From Aurantiacibacter rhizosphaerae (lineage in GTDB: Bacteria; Pseudomonadota; Alphaproteobacteria; Sphingomonadales; Sphingomonadaceae): a DNA stretch of 64,000 nucleotides. Shown piece after piece: positions 36,031 to 44,884 of this stretch. Position 1 is the first letter of the stretch; every line of letters begins with the position of its first letter. The stretch spans positions 1,054,001 through 1,118,000 of the forward strand of contig NZ_WUBR01000001.1 of NCBI RefSeq assembly GCF_009807005.1, written 5' to 3'. The position numbers were made by a program, and so were the translations under genes. The notes beneath the pieces were generated by a model that was not told the DNA's origin, made no database searches, and saw nothing but the letters and a program-made list of their open reading frames with translations.

Positions 36031-36978
36031 ATGGGCGCAGGGCACTCACACTCGCACGGGCATGATCATGCCTCAGGACACGGGCACGGTGGTGGCCACG
36101 GGCACAGCCACGCGCCTGCCGATTTCGGGCGCGCCTTTGCCATTGGCGTGGTGCTCAACACCGCATTCGTTATCGTGGAGGCGACCTTTGGCTTCCTCTC
36201 CGGCTCCATGGCGCTGGTGGCGGATGCGGGCCACAATCTTTCCGATGTGCTGGGCCTGCTGATCGCCTGGGGCGCCAGCATCGCGGCGAAAAAGCCGCCC
36301 TCCTCGCGTTTTACCTATGGCCTAAAAAGCTCCACCATCCTGGCCGCCTTTGCCAATGCCGTGCTGCTGCTGGTGGCGATCGGCGCGATCCTGATCGAAA
36401 CGGTGGATCGGCTGCTGGACCCGGTAGAACCGCAGGGCTGGACCATGATCTGGGTGGCGGGCATCGGCATCGTGATCAACACGGCAACCGCGCTGATGTT
36501 CATGCGCGGGCGCAAGGACGATCTGAATATTCGCGGCGCCTTTCTGCACATGGCGGCAGATGCGCTGGTCAGCGTGGGCGTGGTAATCGCTGGCGTTGCC
36601 ATCCTGATGACCAACATCGCCGTGATCGATCCCATCGTCAGCCTGGTGATCGTGGCGGTGATCGCCTGGGGCACCTGGGGCCTGCTGAAAGACAGCGTGA
36701 AGATGAGCCTGCTGGCCGTGCCGGACAGTGTGGACGAGGGCAAGGTTCGCGCGTTCCTGGAAGGGCAGCCGGGGGTGGAAGCCGTGCACGATCTTCATAT
36801 CTGGCCGATGAGCACGACTGAGACCGCGCTGACGGCGCATCTGGTGATGCCCGCCGGCCATCCGGGCGACGCTTTCCTGCGCGATGCCGCCCATGCACTG
36901 GAACACAGCCACGCCATCGGCCACGTGACCCTGCAGGTGGAAATATCGCGCGAGCAATGCCTGGAAGATTGCGAATGA
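36031..36978 (+). CDS. Cation diffusion facilitator transporter
   Basis: A 315-residue CDF metal-proton antiporter that expels divalent cations, most likely Zn2+ or Co2+. The first 30 residues are a His/Gly-rich metal-binding tail. Six TM helices follow; metal-binding HxxxD motifs occur in TM2 (GHNLSD) and TM5 (LHMAAD). A cytoplasmic C-terminal domain (about 225-300, VHDLHIWPMSTTETALTAHLVMP) is complete. The final residues include two cysteines. It overlaps the next gene's start as ATGA and follows mtgA by 5 bp. Confidence 0.92.
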   Translation: MGAGHSHSHGHDHASGHGHGGGHGHSHAPADFGRAFAIGVVLNTAFVIVEATFGFLSGSMALVADAGHNLSDVLGLLIAWGASIAAKKPPSSRFTYGLKSSTILAAFANAVLLLVAIGAILIETVDRLLDPVEPQGWTMIWVAGIGIVINTATALMFMRGRKDDLNIRGAFLHMAADALVSVGVVIAGVAILMTNIAVIDPIVSLVIVAVIAWGTWGLLKDSVKMSLLAVPDSVDEGKVRAFLEGQPGVEAVHDLHIWPMSTTETALTAHLVMPAGHPGDAFLRDAAHALEHSHAIGHVTLQVEISREQCLEDCE

Positions 36979-37472
36979 GCGAGGGGCGGCTGCGCGAAGG
37001 CGGCTGTGCCTGCGGATTGGTTCGCTATCGGATCACGGGTGAGCCGATGATGGTGCACAATTGCCATTGCCGCCAGTGCCAGCAGCAAACAGGCTCCACC
37101 AGCGTGGTGAACGGCTTCTGGGAAGCAGATCGCCTTCAATTGCTGTCAGGAGAGCTGGAGGAGCATGTCTTCCCCGGAGGCAGCGGTGCACCGCACACGA
37201 TTGCGCGTTGCCGTGACTGCGCGACCGCGCTTTTCAGCTATTATGGCCGCATGGGCCGCCTGATGGTGGCCGTGCGGGCAGGATCGCTGGACGATCCCGG
37301 CAGCATTACCCCCGATGTTCAGATATTCACTGCCGAAGCGATGCCATGGGTCAGCTTTGCCAGCGATATTCCCCGCTTCGATGGATATTACAACCCGCGC
37401 GAGGTGCTGGCGCAGGATGCCTTGAATCGGCTGAGAGCGCTTGGCGAGAGGCGCAAGGCAGGCGAGGGTTAG
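36975..37472 (+). CDS. GFA family zinc-binding protein
   Basis: A 165-residue protein of the GFA (glutathione-dependent formaldehyde-activating enzyme) fold. Zinc-binding cysteines are visible: C11 and C13 (GCACG), C30, C32 and C35 (NCHCRQCQQQTG) and a later CRDC pair. Many members are not formaldehyde enzymes, so a role is not assigned. Its start overlaps the CDF transporter stop, hinting at a shared metal or thiol stress function, but this is inference. Confidence 0.85.
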   Translation: MSEGRLREGGCACGLVRYRITGEPMMVHNCHCRQCQQQTGSTSVVNGFWEADRLQLLSGELEEHVFPGGSGAPHTIARCRDCATALFSYYGRMGRLMVAVRAGSLDDPGSITPDVQIFTAEAMPWVSFASDIPRFDGYYNPREVLAQDALNRLRALGERRKAGEG

Positions 37473-37502
37473 AGCAGGGGCCAGGGCTAGCAGACAGCAA
37501 AA

Positions 37503-37533
37503 AGCCCCGCTCCGGCAGATGCGGAACGGGGCT
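37503..37533 (-). terminator. Hairpin terminator between convergent genes
   Basis: AGCCCCGCTCC and GGAACGGGGCT arms (one mismatch) around a nine-base loop. On the minus strand a TTTTTGC run follows, so it probably ends the small-protein transcript coming from 37762. Confidence 0.7.
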
Positions 37534-37552
37534 TATTTCGAAAGCTTATCGC

Positions 37553-37762
37553 TTATTCGCTGGGCTGCGCTTGCGCTTCGCTCGGATCCTGCGTCGGCAC
37601 TTCGCCGGTGGGATCGGATTCGACCAGCTGAGCCACCTGGTCATAAACGGCGGCGTTCTGGTTCATCTGCTCTGCCACGGGCGGGTTCTGTTCGCCCACC
37701 TGGCGGAAGAACATGGAAGCATCGCGCAACATCTTGGCGGCGAGTTCGGAATTGGTCGGCAT
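37553..37762 (-). CDS. Small helical hypothetical protein
   Basis: A 69-residue soluble protein. Residues 1-47 are predicted helical (MPTNSELAAKMLRDASMFFRQ, then NPPVAEQMNQNAAVYDQVAQLV) and the last 20 are acidic, Pro/Gln-rich and disordered. A GAAGGAG-type ribosome site precedes the ATG at 37762. It lies between clpX and a terminator on the same strand, and occupies the place where lon follows clpX in some bacteria. No function is proposed. Confidence 0.65.
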   Translation of the reverse strand: MPTNSELAAKMLRDASMFFRQVGEQNPPVAEQMNQNAAVYDQVAQLVESDPTGEVPTQDPSEAQAQPSE

Positions 37763-37901
37763 AGTATAGCTCCTTCTTGCCCCGCAGCGCGGGGATCGTC
37801 AGGCGCGCCCGGATTTCAGGCGCGCGGGTGTGAGGCCCTTTCGGGCCTGTGATTATAGCCGGGTAGTGAGAACCGGGTGGGAGGCGGGAAGCAGCAGGCG
37901 A

Positions 37902-39173
37902 TTACGCCGCTGCTTCCTTCTTTTTCCCATTGTCGTTGGCCAGCACGCGAACGGGCTCCTTGCGGCCCTCCACCACGTCTGCATCAACGACCACTTCGGA
38001 CACGTCTTCCATGCTCGGCAGATCGAACATGGTATCGAGCAGCAGGCCCTCCACGATGGAGCGCAGGCCGCGCGCGCCGGTCTTGCGCTTGATCGCCTTC
38101 TTGGCGATGGCTTCCAGCGCCTCGTCGGTGAAGGTGAGTTCCACCTCTTCCAGCTCGAACAGCTTGGCGTATTGCTTCACCAGCGCGTTCTTCGGTTCCT
38201 TCAGGATCGTGACCAACGCATCGGTATCCAGATCGTGCAGCGTGGCGATCACGGGCAGACGGCCTACGAATTCGGGGATGAGGCCGAATTTCAGCAGGTC
38301 TTCCGGCTCGCACTTTTCAAGCATCTCACCGATCTTGGCCTTGGTGGGATCTTCCACGTTGGCACCGAAACCGATGGACCGCTTCTGCAGGCGATCGGCA
38401 ATGATCTTTTCCAGGCCGGCAAACGCGCCGCCCACGATGAACAGGATGTTGGTGGTGTCCACCTGCAGGAATTCCTGCTGCGGATGCTTACGCCCGCCCT
38501 GCGGCGGAACGGAGGCGGTGGTGCCTTCCATCAGCTTCAGCAGAGCCTGCTGAACGCCTTCGCCCGATACATCGCGCGTGATGGAGGGGTTTTCCGCCTT
38601 GCGGGTGATCTTGTCGATCTCGTCGATATAGACGATGCCCTGCTGCGCCTTCTCGACATTGTAGTCGGAGCTTTGCAGCAGCTTGAGGATGATGTTCTCC
38701 ACGTCCTCACCCACGTAACCGGCTTCAGTCAGCGTCGTGGCATCGGCCATGGTGAAGGGCACGTCGAACGTGCGCGCCAGCGTCTGCGCCAGCAGAGTCT
38801 TGCCGCTGCCGGTGGGGCCGACGAGGAGAATGTTCGACTTTGCCAGTTCAACATCGCCCTGCTTGCCCGAATGCTTCAACCGCTTGTAATGGTTGTGCAC
38901 GGCGACGGAGAGCACGCGCTTGGCGCGTTCCTGGCCGATCACGTAATCATTCAGCGTGTCGCAAATGTCGATGGGGGCAGGCACGCCGCCATCCTTGCGA
39001 CCGCCAAGGCCGCTCTTGGCCTCCTCGCGGATGATATCGTTGCACAGCTCCACGCACTCATCGCAGATGAATACTGTAGGGCCTGCAATCAGCTTGCGCA
39101 CCTCGTGCTGGCTCTTGCCGCAGAAGCTGCAATAGAGGGTGCTCTTGCTATCTGTTCCGCTCAACTTGGTCAT
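37902..39173 (-). CDS. clpX: ATP-dependent Clp protease ATP-binding subunit ClpX
   Basis: A 423-residue AAA+ unfoldase that feeds substrates to ClpP. The N-terminal zinc domain has C15, C18, C37 and C40; Walker A is GPTGSGKT (119-126); Walker B is VYIDEIDKI; the pore-loop region and IGF loop (RSIGFGANV) for ClpP docking are present. In alphaproteobacteria ClpXP degrades cell-cycle regulators such as CtrA. clpP lies 213 bp upstream on the same strand, so each may have its own promoter. Confidence 0.97.
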   Translation of the reverse strand: MTKLSGTDSKSTLYCSFCGKSQHEVRKLIAGPTVFICDECVELCNDIIREEAKSGLGGRKDGGVPAPIDICDTLNDYVIGQERAKRVLSVAVHNHYKRLKHSGKQGDVELAKSNILLVGPTGSGKTLLAQTLARTFDVPFTMADATTLTEAGYVGEDVENIILKLLQSSDYNVEKAQQGIVYIDEIDKITRKAENPSITRDVSGEGVQQALLKLMEGTTASVPPQGGRKHPQQEFLQVDTTNILFIVGGAFAGLEKIIADRLQKRSIGFGANVEDPTKAKIGEMLEKCEPEDLLKFGLIPEFVGRLPVIATLHDLDTDALVTILKEPKNALVKQYAKLFELEEVELTFTDEALEAIAKKAIKRKTGARGLRSIVEGLLLDTMFDLPSMEDVSEVVVDADVVEGRKEPVRVLANDNGKKKEAAA

Positions 39174-39386
39174 AACCTTCGTCCTATGCGCCCGGTCCTG
39201 TGCCTTCGGATAGCACGGGGCGCGGGAGAATCAGCCTACCAATCTAGGGCAGGCATGCTGAATATCAATCGCTTGGACCCTAGCATCCCCGGCTTGCGCC
39301 AGCCTGAAGGGACAGGGTTGCCAAAATGCTACAGCCCGCATGACGGCGATTGACGACTGCAAACACCATCCATGCGGGCCGTGCGC

Positions 39387-40082
39387 CTATTCGCTGTCCT
39401 TGGTCGGCGCGCCGCCGGTGCCGTCGCGATCATGCTCCGTATCACCCTTGGGACGATGCGCGAAAACCGCATCTACGATGCCGAATTTCTTGGCTTCCTC
39501 GGCCTCCAGGAAAGTGTCGCGATCCATCGCCTTTTCGATATCGGAAAGGCTCTGGCCGGTATATTCGACGTAGAGATCGTTCATCCGCTTGCGAATTCGC
39601 AGGATTTCGCGCGCCTGGATCTCGATGTCGGATGCCATGCCGCGGGCACCGCCGCTGGGCTGGTGAACCATCACGCGCGCATTGGGCAGGGCCACGCGCA
39701 TACCGGGCTCACCCGCTGCCAGCAGGAAGCTGCCCATCGAAGCCGCCTGGCCCACCACCACGGTGCGCACCTTCGGCTTGATGTACTGCATGGTGTCATG
39801 GATCGCCATGCCGGCTGTCACCACGCCGCCGGGCGAGTTGATATACATGGAGATGTCCTGCGAATTCTCGGATTCGAGGAACAACAGCTGGGCCACGATC
39901 AGGCTGGCCATGTTGTCTTCAACCTGGCCCGTGACGAAGACGATGCGTTCGCGCAGCAGGCGGCTGAAGATATCGAAGCTGCGCTCTCCGCGGCTGGTCG
40001 ATTCAACGACGACGGGCACAAGTGCGCCGGTGACGGGGTCGGTGGTAAACTGGTCTTTCTTGTCGCCGAACAGGTCGAACAT
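39387..40082 (-). CDS. clpP: ATP-dependent Clp protease proteolytic subunit
   Basis: A 231-residue serine protease forming the 14-mer degradation chamber. Catalytic S115 is in [10 protein letters not shown] and H140 in VMVHQPSGG, with the aspartate about 50 residues later (EKAMDRDTF). The first 15 residues and an acidic polar C-terminal extension ([22 protein letters not shown]) lie outside the core. It is followed by clpX on the same strand, but the trigger factor gene that normally precedes it is more than 4.8 kb upstream, beyond two TonB receptor genes. Confidence 0.97.
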   Translation of the reverse strand: MFDLFGDKKDQFTTDPVTGALVPVVVESTSRGERSFDIFSRLLRERIVFVTGQVEDNMASLIVAQLLFLESENSQDISMYINSPGGVVTAGMAIHDTMQYIKPKVRTVVVGQAASMGSFLLAAGEPGMRVALPNARVMVHQPSGGARGMASDIEIQAREILRIRKRMNDLYVEYTGQSLSDIEKAMDRDTFLEAEEAKKFGIVDAVFAHRPKGDTEHDRDGTGGAPTKDSE

Positions 40083-40305
40083 GCGTGGTCCTTCTCTCGT
40101 GTTGCGAAGCCTATGTCGCGTTTTGAGGCTGCGGGTTCAAGGGGGTGTGGGCACAAGGCCTTCAGATTCCGTTTATCGGACCCCGTCGATCGTTCGTCGT
40201 TTGGTCGGCAGATGGACGGCGTTTGTCGATGAACGGCGGCGCTGACCTCCGGTTTCCCCTGTAACCATCACGATTACAAATGTGGTTGAAGGGTGAGATT
40301 GAGGG

Positions 40306-42429
40306 ATGGTTTTGGTTTGGAAGCATTATCTGATGGCCAGTGCAGCCATCGCCGCGGCGGCTGCCGCCAATCCGGCATATGCCCAGGATCAGGAGCAGGA
40401 CGCGCAATCTGAGACGCAGGCAGACAGCATCGCCCCGCCGCCCGACGCAATCGATACCGCCAGCGGCAAGCGCATATTCCTGCCTGCCGATTTTGCACGC
40501 TTCGCCCCGCGCAACGCGCTCGACATGCTGAGCGAAGTGCCAGGCTTTACCGTGCGCGGGGAAGACGGCCAGCGCGGGCTGGGCCAGGCCAGCGCCAACG
40601 TGCTGATCGACGGGGAGCGGATAACCAACAAGTCGGACGGGATTTTCACGCAGCTACAGCGGATCGGCAGCGACCGTGTGGAACGGATCGAGATCGTGGA
40701 TGGCGCGACGCTGGGTATCGCCGGTCTTTCCGGACAGGTCGCCAATGTCATCACCCGGCCCGATCCGCTAAGTGGCCGTTTCACCTATCGCGCGGGCTTC
40801 CGCCCCAAATATGCCGAGCCGAGCTTCATCGGCGGCGAGGTGTCGATCAGCGGCGCGGGCGAATCGCTGGAATGGACGGTGGCGCTGTCCAACGGCGTGG
40901 GGCGCGGCGGAGCGGGCGGGGGAGAGGCCTTCATCTTCGACCCCGACGGAAACCTGCTGGAAACGCGCGACATCAGCATGCAGTTCGTCGGCGACTTTCC
41001 GAAGGTCTCGGGACAGGTACAGTGGACCAGTCCGGGCGGCACGGTGATCAACGCAAATGGCAATTATCGCCGCAATTATGAGAATTATCGCGACTTCCAA
41101 TTTCGCGATCTGGCCACCGGCGTGGACCGACAGCGAAATTTCGAGGCACGCGATCGCGGGTGGGCCTATGAATTAGGCGGCGATATCCAGTTCGGCCTCG
41201 GTCCCGGCAAGCTGAAGCTGATCGGTCTGGAACGCTACAGTCGCAACCGCGGGCGAGCCGATTCCATCCTGGTCTTCGAGGATGGCAGCGCCGACATCGG
41301 CAGCCGCTTTGCCTCGTTCACCGAAGGCGGAGAGCGCATCGGCAGGGCCGAATACAGCTGGAACATGCTGGGCGGTGACTGGCAGCTGGATGCAGAGGCT
41401 GCGTTCAACCGGCTGGATCGTACGTCGCAATTGTTCGATCTCGATCCATCGGGCGAGTTTGTGGAGATCGCTTTTCCCAATGGCACGGGCGGGGTGACAG
41501 AGGATCGCTACGAAACGATACTCACGCACAGCCGATCGCTGGCAGACAACCTCTCTATCCAGATTGGCGCAGGCGGTGAATATTCGACAATCGCGCAAAC
41601 CGGCGCAGGCGGGCTGACGCGCAGCTTCTATCGCCCCAAGGGCTCTGTGAACCTTGCATGGCAAGCCGAGGAGGGGCTGGATATTTCGCTGGAACTGGCG
41701 CGCACGGTAGGACAGCTGTCCTTCGGCGATTTCCTCGCCAGCGTTTCTCTCAACCAGAACCAGCTCAATGCAGGCAATGTGGAGCTTGTGCCCTCGCAAA
41801 GCTGGGAGGTCGATCTTGAGGTGGTGAAGGATCTGGGCAGTTGGGGCAGCACGGAACTCACCGTCTTTGCCAGGTCGATCGAGGATTATATCGAATTCAT
41901 CCCGGTCGAGGGCGGGCTGGAGACGCACGGCAATATCGACAGCGCGACGATTTACGGCATTCGCTGGAACAGCACATTCCAGCTCGACACAATCGGCTTC
42001 AAGGGCGCACAGCTTGAGGTCACATTGCAACTGGAAGAATCCGAGCTGACCGATCCGCTGACCGGCGAAAGCCGCAGCTTCGGCGGCCATCAGGACCGTG
42101 AGGTGGATGTGGAGCTACGCCACGACATTCCCGGCAGCGACTGGGCATGGGGCGCAGGTCTGGAATACAATCACACCCTGCCATATTACCGGCTGGGAGA
42201 GATGGGGCTGAACTATGAAGGCCCGACATACACCTATGCCTTTATCGAGCATAAGGACGTTTTCGGGATGACCGCTAACCTCTCCATCTTTAATCTCACG
42301 GATGGACGCGCGTTGCAGGATCGCTTCGTTTACGATGGCTATCGCGATCGCTCGCCGCTGCTGTTCAGAGAGACGCAGGACCTTTCCGTGCAGCCGATCT
42401 TCAATTTCAAACTTACCGGGGAATTCTAA
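40306..42429 (+). CDS. TonB-dependent outer-membrane receptor (first of tandem pair)
   Basis: A 707-residue outer-membrane receptor. A signal peptide (about 1-26, ending AYAQ) is followed by a plug domain with APRNALDMLSEVPGFTV, NVLIDGERIT and RIEIVDGATLGIAGLSGQVANVI, then a 22-strand-type barrel ending in FKLTGEF with terminal phenylalanine. No TonB box could be recognised with certainty. The ligand is unknown; iron chelate and plant-type carbohydrate receptors in sphingomonads share this form. The next gene is a clear paralogue in the same orientation. The pair sits between tig and clpP, against their direction. Confidence 0.88.
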   Translation: MVLVWKHYLMASAAIAAAAAANPAYAQDQEQDAQSETQADSIAPPPDAIDTASGKRIFLPADFARFAPRNALDMLSEVPGFTVRGEDGQRGLGQASANVLIDGERITNKSDGIFTQLQRIGSDRVERIEIVDGATLGIAGLSGQVANVITRPDPLSGRFTYRAGFRPKYAEPSFIGGEVSISGAGESLEWTVALSNGVGRGGAGGGEAFIFDPDGNLLETRDISMQFVGDFPKVSGQVQWTSPGGTVINANGNYRRNYENYRDFQFRDLATGVDRQRNFEARDRGWAYELGGDIQFGLGPGKLKLIGLERYSRNRGRADSILVFEDGSADIGSRFASFTEGGERIGRAEYSWNMLGGDWQLDAEAAFNRLDRTSQLFDLDPSGEFVEIAFPNGTGGVTEDRYETILTHSRSLADNLSIQIGAGGEYSTIAQTGAGGLTRSFYRPKGSVNLAWQAEEGLDISLELARTVGQLSFGDFLASVSLNQNQLNAGNVELVPSQSWEVDLEVVKDLGSWGSTELTVFARSIEDYIEFIPVEGGLETHGNIDSATIYGIRWNSTFQLDTIGFKGAQLEVTLQLEESELTDPLTGESRSFGGHQDREVDVELRHDIPGSDWAWGAGLEYNHTLPYYRLGEMGLNYEGPTYTYAFIEHKDVFGMTANLSIFNLTDGRALQDRFVYDGYRDRSPLLFRETQDLSVQPIFNFKLTGEF

Positions 42430-42634
42430 AGCCTTCGCCACCACTCGGCGCGCCGTGCACGAATGCGGGCATCACCGTGCGGCCGCGAGTGGACAGGCGT
42501 GTGATCGATATGCGAGGGAATGCGAACACTGCGGCCGGACCTGCGGCAGCGGCAAGGCTTTGCCATCGGTTGCTTTACCTGCAAGTTGATCTGGTCTAGC
42601 TGTTCGGACATAATCAACCAGGAGAGTAGCCAGC

Positions 42635-44758
42635 GTGTCCCCCCGCCGTCCGCATGCCGCCCGTATGGCGCTGGTTGCGGCCCTACTTTCTTCCGCAGCG
42701 CCGGCTTTCGCGCAGGATCTGGACCCCGCCGATGCCGGGCCTCCCGATGCGGTGGAGGTGCCTTCTGCAGAGCAGTCAGCATCCAGCGCTGCCGCGCGAG
42801 AGATTTACGTCCCTGAGGATTTCGAACGCTTCGCCCCGCGCAATGCGGCGGATCTGATTGCGGAGATTCCGGGCTTCGAAATCGATGATGATGGCGGCGG
42901 CAGTAGAGGTTTCGGGCAGGCGCAGGAAAACCTGCTGATCAACGGCAGCCGTATCTCCAGCAAATCCACCAGCACGGCAGAACAACTGGCTCGTATCCCG
43001 GTGGAAAATGTGATCCGCATCGAAGTGGTGGATGGGGCGACGCTGGATATTCCGGGCCTTTCGGGCCGCGTTGCCAACATCATTGCAAAACAGGGCGGTC
43101 TGGCCGGTCAATTTGAATACAAACCTGAATTCTATTCCGGCATAGCCAAGCCCAACCTGTTTGAAGGTGAAGTCTCCCTGTCCGGCAGCGCGGGGCCGGT
43201 AAACTTCACGCTGGCGCTGGAGAACGGGGCCTTTGCGCGTGGATCGCAAGGTCCGGCGATCTTTACCGATGCATTCGGCGTGGTGGACGCGCGCGACAAT
43301 TTCTCGCGTGCCGATTTTAACCGTCCCACCCTCAGTGGCCAGTTCCAGGTGGACCTCGGCCCCGAAACCGTCGCCAATCTAAATGTCAGCGGCGGCCTGC
43401 AATATTTCCGCAGCGAGGAGGAGGAGCGGCGGATCGCATCCAACCTGCTTCCCCCTTTCTTCGAAGAATTCGCCGCCAGCAATGACGAGTGGTTTTACGA
43501 GATTGGCGCAGACATCCAGTTTCCGCTTGGGCCAGGCCGTTTGAAACTGATCGCGCTGGAAGCTTTCGAACACGGCGATTTTACCACGCAATCGCTGCTG
43601 AACCTGGGGGACCTGCCTGCCAGCGGCTCACAATTCGCGCGGCTTAGCGATGAGGGGGAGCGTATCGCTCGCGCCGAGTACGGCTGGGGCATGTGGGGCG
43701 CGGACTGGCAGCTTTCGGGCGAAGCGGCGTTCAACCGTCTGGACCAGGTGGGCCGCCTGTTCGATTACGACCCGTTGGCGGACCAGTATGTGGAGATTCC
43801 CTTTCCGGCAGGCGCAGGCGGCGTGCGTGAAGACCGGTATGAGGCGCTGCTCAGCGTGGGTTTCCCGCTGACGGATAACCTCTCCCTCCAATTGGTGGGC
43901 GGGGGCGAATACTCCCAGATCGCGCAGACCGGGGCCAATGCCCTGTCGCGCAGCTTTCAGCGGCCCAAGGGCACCGTCAGCCTTGCTTGGGCACCAGCGC
44001 CGGGCCTCGATATCAATCTGGAGCTTGCGCGCCGGGTGGGACAGCTGAATTTCAGCGATTTCCTCGCCAGCGTGAACCTGACCGACGATCAGGCCAGCGC
44101 GGGCAACAACAATCTGCGCCCGCAGCAGAACTGGGATGCGAAGCTTGAAATCGCCAAGAATTTCGGCCCTTGGGGCTCTGCCACGCTGACCCTGTTTGAC
44201 GAGCGGATCGAGGATCTTGTCCTGATCGTGCCGGTTGCAGGCGGCGGAGAGGCGCGGGGTAATATCGAAAGCGCGCGCCGTTATGGCGCGGTGTTGAACG
44301 GACGGCTGGAGATGGAGCCGCTGGGCATTCGCGGTGCGCAGCTGGACGTGCGGATGGAGATAGAGAATTCAAATCTCGCCGATCCGGTCACTGCCATAGA
44401 CAGGCGGTTCGACGGGAATAACCCGTTCCAGATCGAGCTGGATTTTCGGCACGATATTCCGGAAACCGATTATGCCTGGGGCTTGAATTTCCGCGATACC
44501 GAGCGCGCGCCGTTTTATCGCGTGGCAGAGGTCATCTTCGATCACGCGCCCAGCACATTCGGCGCCGTCTTCGTAGAGCATAAGGACGTGTTCGGAACCA
44601 CGGTTACGGCGCGCGTTGGCAATGTCTTCGGGGCCAACACCACGCTGCTGCGCACGGTCTATGACGGGCCGCGCGATGTCTCTCCCGTATTGTTCAGCGA
44701 AGAGCGTCGCCGCCCGATCGGCCAGACCTTCCGCATCTCTGTGGCGGGTAGCTTCTGA
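42635..44758 (+). CDS. TonB-dependent outer-membrane receptor (second of tandem pair)
   Basis: A 707-residue paralogue of the preceding receptor, sharing blocks such as FERFAPRNAADLIAEIPGF, VVDGATLDIPGLSGRVANII, GEYSQIAQTGANALSRSFQRPKG, VGQLNFSDFLASVNL and HKDVFGTTV, at moderate identity by eye, so the duplication is old. A signal peptide (about 1-30, ending AFAQ) precedes the plug; the barrel ends in RISVAGSF. GTG 42635 has a GGAGAG ribosome site about nine bases upstream. The 205 bp between the two genes holds no other gene. Ligand unknown. Confidence 0.87.
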   Translation: MSPRRPHAARMALVAALLSSAAPAFAQDLDPADAGPPDAVEVPSAEQSASSAAAREIYVPEDFERFAPRNAADLIAEIPGFEIDDDGGGSRGFGQAQENLLINGSRISSKSTSTAEQLARIPVENVIRIEVVDGATLDIPGLSGRVANIIAKQGGLAGQFEYKPEFYSGIAKPNLFEGEVSLSGSAGPVNFTLALENGAFARGSQGPAIFTDAFGVVDARDNFSRADFNRPTLSGQFQVDLGPETVANLNVSGGLQYFRSEEEERRIASNLLPPFFEEFAASNDEWFYEIGADIQFPLGPGRLKLIALEAFEHGDFTTQSLLNLGDLPASGSQFARLSDEGERIARAEYGWGMWGADWQLSGEAAFNRLDQVGRLFDYDPLADQYVEIPFPAGAGGVREDRYEALLSVGFPLTDNLSLQLVGGGEYSQIAQTGANALSRSFQRPKGTVSLAWAPAPGLDINLELARRVGQLNFSDFLASVNLTDDQASAGNNNLRPQQNWDAKLEIAKNFGPWGSATLTLFDERIEDLVLIVPVAGGGEARGNIESARRYGAVLNGRLEMEPLGIRGAQLDVRMEIENSNLADPVTAIDRRFDGNNPFQIELDFRHDIPETDYAWGLNFRDTERAPFYRVAEVIFDHAPSTFGAVFVEHKDVFGTTVTARVGNVFGANTTLLRTVYDGPRDVSPVLFSEERRRPIGQTFRISVAGSF

Positions 44759-44764
44759 AACAAC

Positions 44765-44798
44765 AAACCTCCCCTCCCATGATCGGGAGGAGAGGTTT
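44765..44798. terminator. Hairpin between convergent receptor and tig genes
   Basis: AAACCTCCCCTCCC and GGGAGGAGAGGTTT arms (one mismatch) around a short loop. A T-rich TTTGTTGTTT follows on the minus strand, favouring termination of tig, while it may also end the receptor transcript. Confidence 0.6.
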
Positions 44799-44884
44799 GA
44801 ATGTCTTCGTGGGCTCTGAACCGCCAGAGAGTCCGCCCGGTGCCCGCTCCGATCGCCATGGGCGAGGGGAGGCGGGAGGAAGCC

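Noticed and set aside
40306-44758. Receptor pair as part of a mobile element
   Set aside because: No transposase, inverted terminal repeats, tRNA junction or target duplication was seen around the pair; insertion is inferred only from gene order.
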